Shown here: positions 55,305-64,000 of the stretch, in pieces
Layout of the letters: every line of letters begins with the position of its first letter
How positions within the stretch are numbered: the stretch's first letter is position 1
Origin: Nymphaea colorata
Taxonomy: Eukaryota > Streptophyta > Magnoliopsida > Nymphaeales > Nymphaeaceae
Length of the DNA stretch: 64,000 nt
Assembly (NCBI RefSeq): GCF_008831285.2
Contig: NC_045145.1
Location: forward strand, 17,066,040-17,130,039
Direction of reading: 5' to 3'
Notes under the pieces: model-generated
Seen by the model: the letters and a program-made list of their open reading frames with translations, nothing else
Databases searched by the model: none
Told to the model about the DNA's origin: nothing
Position numbers and translations under genes: made by a program

Positions 55305-58168
55305 CTGGGATGTAATGTTTCAGCTAGCTTACTTGTGTAACGCGATGAATGACATCCGCATGCATGTCATTCAAGCATGTATTGGCTGCTGTATGATGAG
55401 CGCAACCACGACGTCGACGATGATAATGGTTGTTGTCTTGATGGGGCTTTTAATTATATTTTACAACATTTAAAACTGTCTCAAATAGTGTATTTGGCGG
55501 CTAAAATCATGGTCATTAAATTGATGTTACGAAATGCATCATTTGCCATGGTTTTAAACATCACAAAATATTAAAAAACTCATCCTAGAATGAACATTGG
55601 TTGGCTGATTTCAAATATATATGTATATAACTGACATTGTAGCTTATTGTTGGGCTACTGAGACGAGTTCATGAACTTGTAGCCATAAATTGCTGGCATC
55701 AAGAAAATCTTAATTTATATTTATTGGAACTAGTGGACGTTGTCCTGCCCACACGGGTGGCCTATAGTGACTTCGGGAAAGAATGAATAGGCTGCTAATT
55801 TTAAGAAAAGTTGGTCAAAGGGAAGAACAGGCTAAGGAGTTTCTACCTATATCAATGTATGCCCATCCATCAAACGGAGCGAAAAAGAAAGACGAATTTC
55901 TAGACTTTAAATATTGTTCTTGTCTTTCAAGAAACTTCTTGGACGTTCTTCCTTGTCCGACTCTCAATTTGTATCGTTTTTTATTACAAAATTTTTCGAA
56001 GTTCGTGAGTGCCGTTGATTCCCATGGGAGAGTCAAGTAGCACGTGCGGCCAGACGCGCGTGTACCCACGATCACAAGTGGAGCTAGCTTCTGATTGTGG
56101 TTTGAACAGATCCATCGTCTGGTTGCATTGCAGTTGCACCCTTCTGCCTGGACTCTTCCAAAATGACGCGCCACCTGCAAACTTTTTCTATTCAAAAGAG
56201 AAAAGAAAAGTTATTAACATTTTTTATCTTGTTGATATTTTCCTTTTTCAATATTTTAAAAGGAAGACGGACCGTTTGATCAGTATTTAATTTTAAATCT
56301 TTACAAGTCTGAACTGTTCTCAGACTGCTAACTGATACTTATTTCTGGCGAAGTAAACTTCATCACTAAGTAATCTGTTCTCTATGAAGCAAGAATGCCC
56401 TGAACGCGCTCGATAGATCATCTGTTTGCCGCAAATCAATCTTCTTTGCGTTCCTGAACAAGCATAACTGAACTGCCTCATGCTGCAGGGCGCAGTAAGT
56501 ATGTGCAGTAAATGTTGCTGAGTTACTGAATTTTGCCTGATAGCGTTTCATCGCATTGGATCCATAATCTTGTGATTTTCGACTTCAGGAGCGAATCATG
56601 CTATGGTGACTTTTCTGTTCAGATTGGAGAAAGGGTCCCGATCAACGGAAAAAGCAGACACAGAACTTGACATGTCTGCGTCATTCGTTTGGAATCTAGT
56701 CAAAAGTTTCAATACGCGCGCTTAAAAGCCTTTGGGCTCATCAGTTTGCTCCTTGAATATGGACCAAATTTCAGAGCGCTCAATTCGTTTCGCCCTTTGG
56801 AAACAAGAATTGGGCTCATTAGTTTCCACCTGTTTAAGATCTCGTCGTCTTTAGTTTGCTTAGTTGACTAGCGATCGGTCTGAGCCTGATGACTCTTAAT
56901 AACCATTATCCTGTCTGTGTAAACTGGACAAGCCTCAGAAGGGTACACCTCCATTTGCGAACCGGATATTGGTAGTGAAACCAGTGACTATATGAAAAAA
57001 TAATTAGGTAAAGGGAGCAACCAAGAAGATCAATGACAAAAAGGAACCAACGGGCAATTGGTTGTTTATTTTAAAGAAAAGGGACAACGTTGTTCCGATT
57101 ATTTATTGTGGGGGTGAAGGTGATTCTGCGTTGCCCACACGATTGGCTCACGTGAACCAGATCTTTGGGAAGAACATCAAAATGGAAGAACTGGTGCTGC
57201 AGTCTCATGACGTCAGTAACTTTCCGGCCCAATTGATGGAGCAAAGGGAGAGAGAAGCACACGCTTCTCTCCCTAAATGAGCGTGGACTTCTCTTAGCAG
57301 TCCATGCACCAAGAAAAAGCTAATCATTAATTGTTGTTTGAACCGCTCAGCCTCAGGTTCTCTAAACTCTTGTTTAGTGAGAGAAAGGGTACAGATGAGG
57401 CCGCTTCTCTGCTTAAGATCGCTTACGATCAGGACATCTAGCGCCAGCCTAAGCTATGTGGACAACTCATGCACAATCCCCTTCAGTTGACTCATACAAG
57501 CAGTATGTATGTGGAGAGACAGAGAGAAGAAAGTGAGAGAAGGGGAGAGAGACTGGTGTATCTGGTACAATTTATGCCAAGATACAGCAGTCACCTTTTC
57601 TAAAAATTGGCATCTTTATTTTTGTTTAATATGACTTTGCACATATGCCCTTTCAATTTGATTTAACAAACAAAATGCACCAGATTAACTATATATATCC
57701 TCTAACCCGAAAAATCAATAGAACGTCACAGGAAAAGCTGGATCCAGGACAGAAAACAAGTTTTTCCTGTAATACTTATTCAAACTTTCCTGTTGAGTCT
57801 TATTCCTTAATGTACACAGTACATCATAAATGGCAAATTTAGGTTGTCGATGAGTTTGAAATTTAGGTATTTTACGTTTAAGTTAGCTTTTTTTTTTTTA
57901 ATGCAATGCTTTCCTAGAATTTGGCGATGCCATGGTGCTAGCCCAAGCGATGGCACGCCACTAGGGTTTTCATAGGGTCGGCTTTTGATCTTAGACTTTA
58001 GGCTCATAGGTAGATCACCTAGGCTTCTGATAAAGCCTATTTACCCACCGTATGAACTGCAAAAGCCTGTTCGTCTCCCACCAACGTCCACCTTCATTTA
58101 TACGAACACAGAGTGCATTTGAGCCATTGAGAAGATCTGAAGGCAAGTTTCTTCCTAGTTGAAGGAAC
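54787..58168. other. Spacer upstream of the P450 gene
   Basis: Contains an AT microsatellite (55261-55301). Short open frames at 54833-55066, 55783-56040 and 57062-57280 show no domain. The last part is P450 promoter. No gene is supported. Confidence 0.45.
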
Positions 58169-62299
<4,131 letters not shown>

Positions 62300-64000
62300 C
62301 CTTCTCTCTCACTGTAAGAGAGCAAGAGAGAAAGGGAGGCAGTGTGTGTGTGTGTGTGTGGACGGGTGCGTGCAGCAAAGAGAGAGTGTGTGTGAGGGGA
62401 AAATGATACTTCATGTGTACGTTGGGGAAGGAGGAGGAGGAGATGGAAGAAGATGCTGCAGTACTGCCTGCCTGCGTGCCTGCCGGCCTGCCTGCGAGCA
62501 GCGGCAGCAAAGGCAGCAGGGTGCACGTGTAGTTGGTACGTGGGAATGGACATTCTACACGTGCCGTCCTCAGCCGTTTCTGTCAGGCGAAGGGGGGCAC
62601 GTGGGGGCCTAGGTCTCTTTCTAGAAATATCAATAATTGGTGGGCTTCTTTGAAAAATCCTTCCCGTCTCCGGCGCCTTAGATTTTTCGAAGATCTTGGG
62701 ATGTACAAAATCGTACTCGGTCCATTTGTGGTTTGGTTTGGAGACACGCTTGGGCTCGATCGATCGGCGCGGTAGCTCCTGGGCTCGGTCGTTTCGGTCC
62801 GACCTGACCCTCCCTTCTTCCCACGACGCAAAAGAGAAATACAAAAGGACGCTTAATTTACAAGACATAATAATGTCGTACTCAGCTTAACTTTGAATAC
62901 TTTAATATATATATATATATGTGTCTCAAAACTAGATATATCTGCACCCGAATAAAACATATATTTTAAATGTAAGATTCTTTTTTATTCTTGGAAGTGA
63001 CGGCGATATGTTTCATGAATATGAAAATAAGATTTCATAAACCATAAAATAAAATTCGAGTTAAATTTCCGCTTTTTCATGTGAAATGAATCGCTTTTCA
63101 CAGCCCGAAGCAAAACTAATCACATCGATCCAATCACAAAAGCAACTGCTTGCTTTTGGCCCATCGATTTTCTCCAAGGCTTATGTAGTTTTCTGTTCCT
63201 CCAATTCAATTTTCTCGTGAAGTTCCAGGGCGTTTGATGCACGTTACAACTTGGGTAGAACGAACACAAAAATGAGTTTTTCTTTACCGGCAAATTAATG
63301 GAACGGCAATTGGAGGTTGTGTTTCATATAGCGTCATATTGTGTTCCTCACGTCAACTGCCTTTGCAAGGTATTGCATGGTGCCATACGTCCCTTGTGAG
63401 GTTGTTTCCATTAATAACAGTGTGTTGGTGTTTTATAAATGTACTTCAAATTTGAGGGAGATTCAGGAAACACTCATACATTGTTTCCAATGTCAAATGG
63501 CCGTTCAAGTTTTTTTGTAAATATATTTTAAATTTGAAATAGATTCATAAAACATTAGTACTAAACTAAACGGCCCCTTTACTTTGTTTCATCAAATTTC
63601 TCTGGACATAGTTCTTAAAAGTGTATTCGCTGGTTCCAAACCAACAAGTGCTCCATCTACTTGACTAGCGAGTTACACTCAAGGTCTTCAGGCTGAAGAA
63701 AATTCAGGAGTCTAGTACCCACAATGCAGCACTTAGGATATGCTTTTAGGACTAGGACCTGCCTAGGGCAGGCTTGGTCCCAACACAGGGATAACACGAG
63801 AACTGCTTGGCAGAGTATTAGAGGCACTTTGATGTGCATTGTAGAAGATGGTCAGATGTACTCGGTTGAGCAGAGTGAGGGAACAGAATGATTTAACATA
63901 TATAGTGAGATGCCCTCGCAGAATCACTATCACTTTCATTTTAAAAGAAAAAACGTACAACTAATTAGGGAAAGGACTTATCTTGAGGGCAGGCGCAGTA
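62300..64000. other. 3' flank of the P450 gene, no gene seen
   Basis: Contains a TG microsatellite (62343-62360), tgcctgcc repeats (62464-62495), a TA run near 62906-62920, and two imperfect direct repeats around 63430-63470 and 63511-63555 (taaat-tac/tat-ttcaaatttga-like). No coding domain is recognised. Confidence 0.5.

Overview
The window is nuclear DNA from a flowering plant. Genes are intron-rich with GT-AG splice sites, the spacers are AT-rich with CT, CA and TA microsatellites, and the proteins belong to plant families. The sequence alone does not give the species. I assembled exons by hand from frame continuity, splice sites and family motifs.

Layout: (1) 1-7250 (+): 3' part of an RGLG-type copine/vWA plus RING E3 ubiquitin ligase. 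Its first visible intron holds a 3.47-kb hAT DNA transposon (396-3867) with an exact 8-bp target-site duplication; its transposase, on the minus strand, is frameshifted by a 19-bp tandem duplication. (2) 7891-8109 (-): a possible 48-aa secreted peptide gene with a TATA box. (3) 9704-12347 (-): GPI-anchored GH17 beta-1,3-glucanase with an X8/CBM43 domain. (4) 14.6-22.6 kb: a segmental tandem duplication carrying two small HMA-domain proteins with CaaX ends (HIPP type), each beginning with a 6-nt coding exon; a decayed Ty1/copia relic and a third gene-less flank copy follow. (5) About 22.6-36.6 kb: no gene I can support. (6) 36626-48660 (+): two complete tandem SBT5-type subtilases, 11 exons each, five of identical length. 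(7) 48.7-58.1 kb: no intact gene, but a MITE, a C2-domain gene fragment, a strong hairpin and a dispersed inverted repeat. (8) 58169-62299 (+): a nine-exon CYP85-clan P450, most like CYP724B of brassinosteroid synthesis. (9) 62.3-64 kb: no gene seen.

The genes do not form one pathway. Two act in or on the cell wall and apoplast (GH17, subtilases), one is a hormone-type P450, one a ubiquitin ligase, and two are membrane-anchored metal-binding-like proteins. I found no clearly new biological system. The most unusual structures are the freshly broken hAT in an intron, the gradient-identity hairpin at 53.68 kb, the HMA segmental duplication with its 6-nt exons, and two small elements that also have 8-bp duplications.
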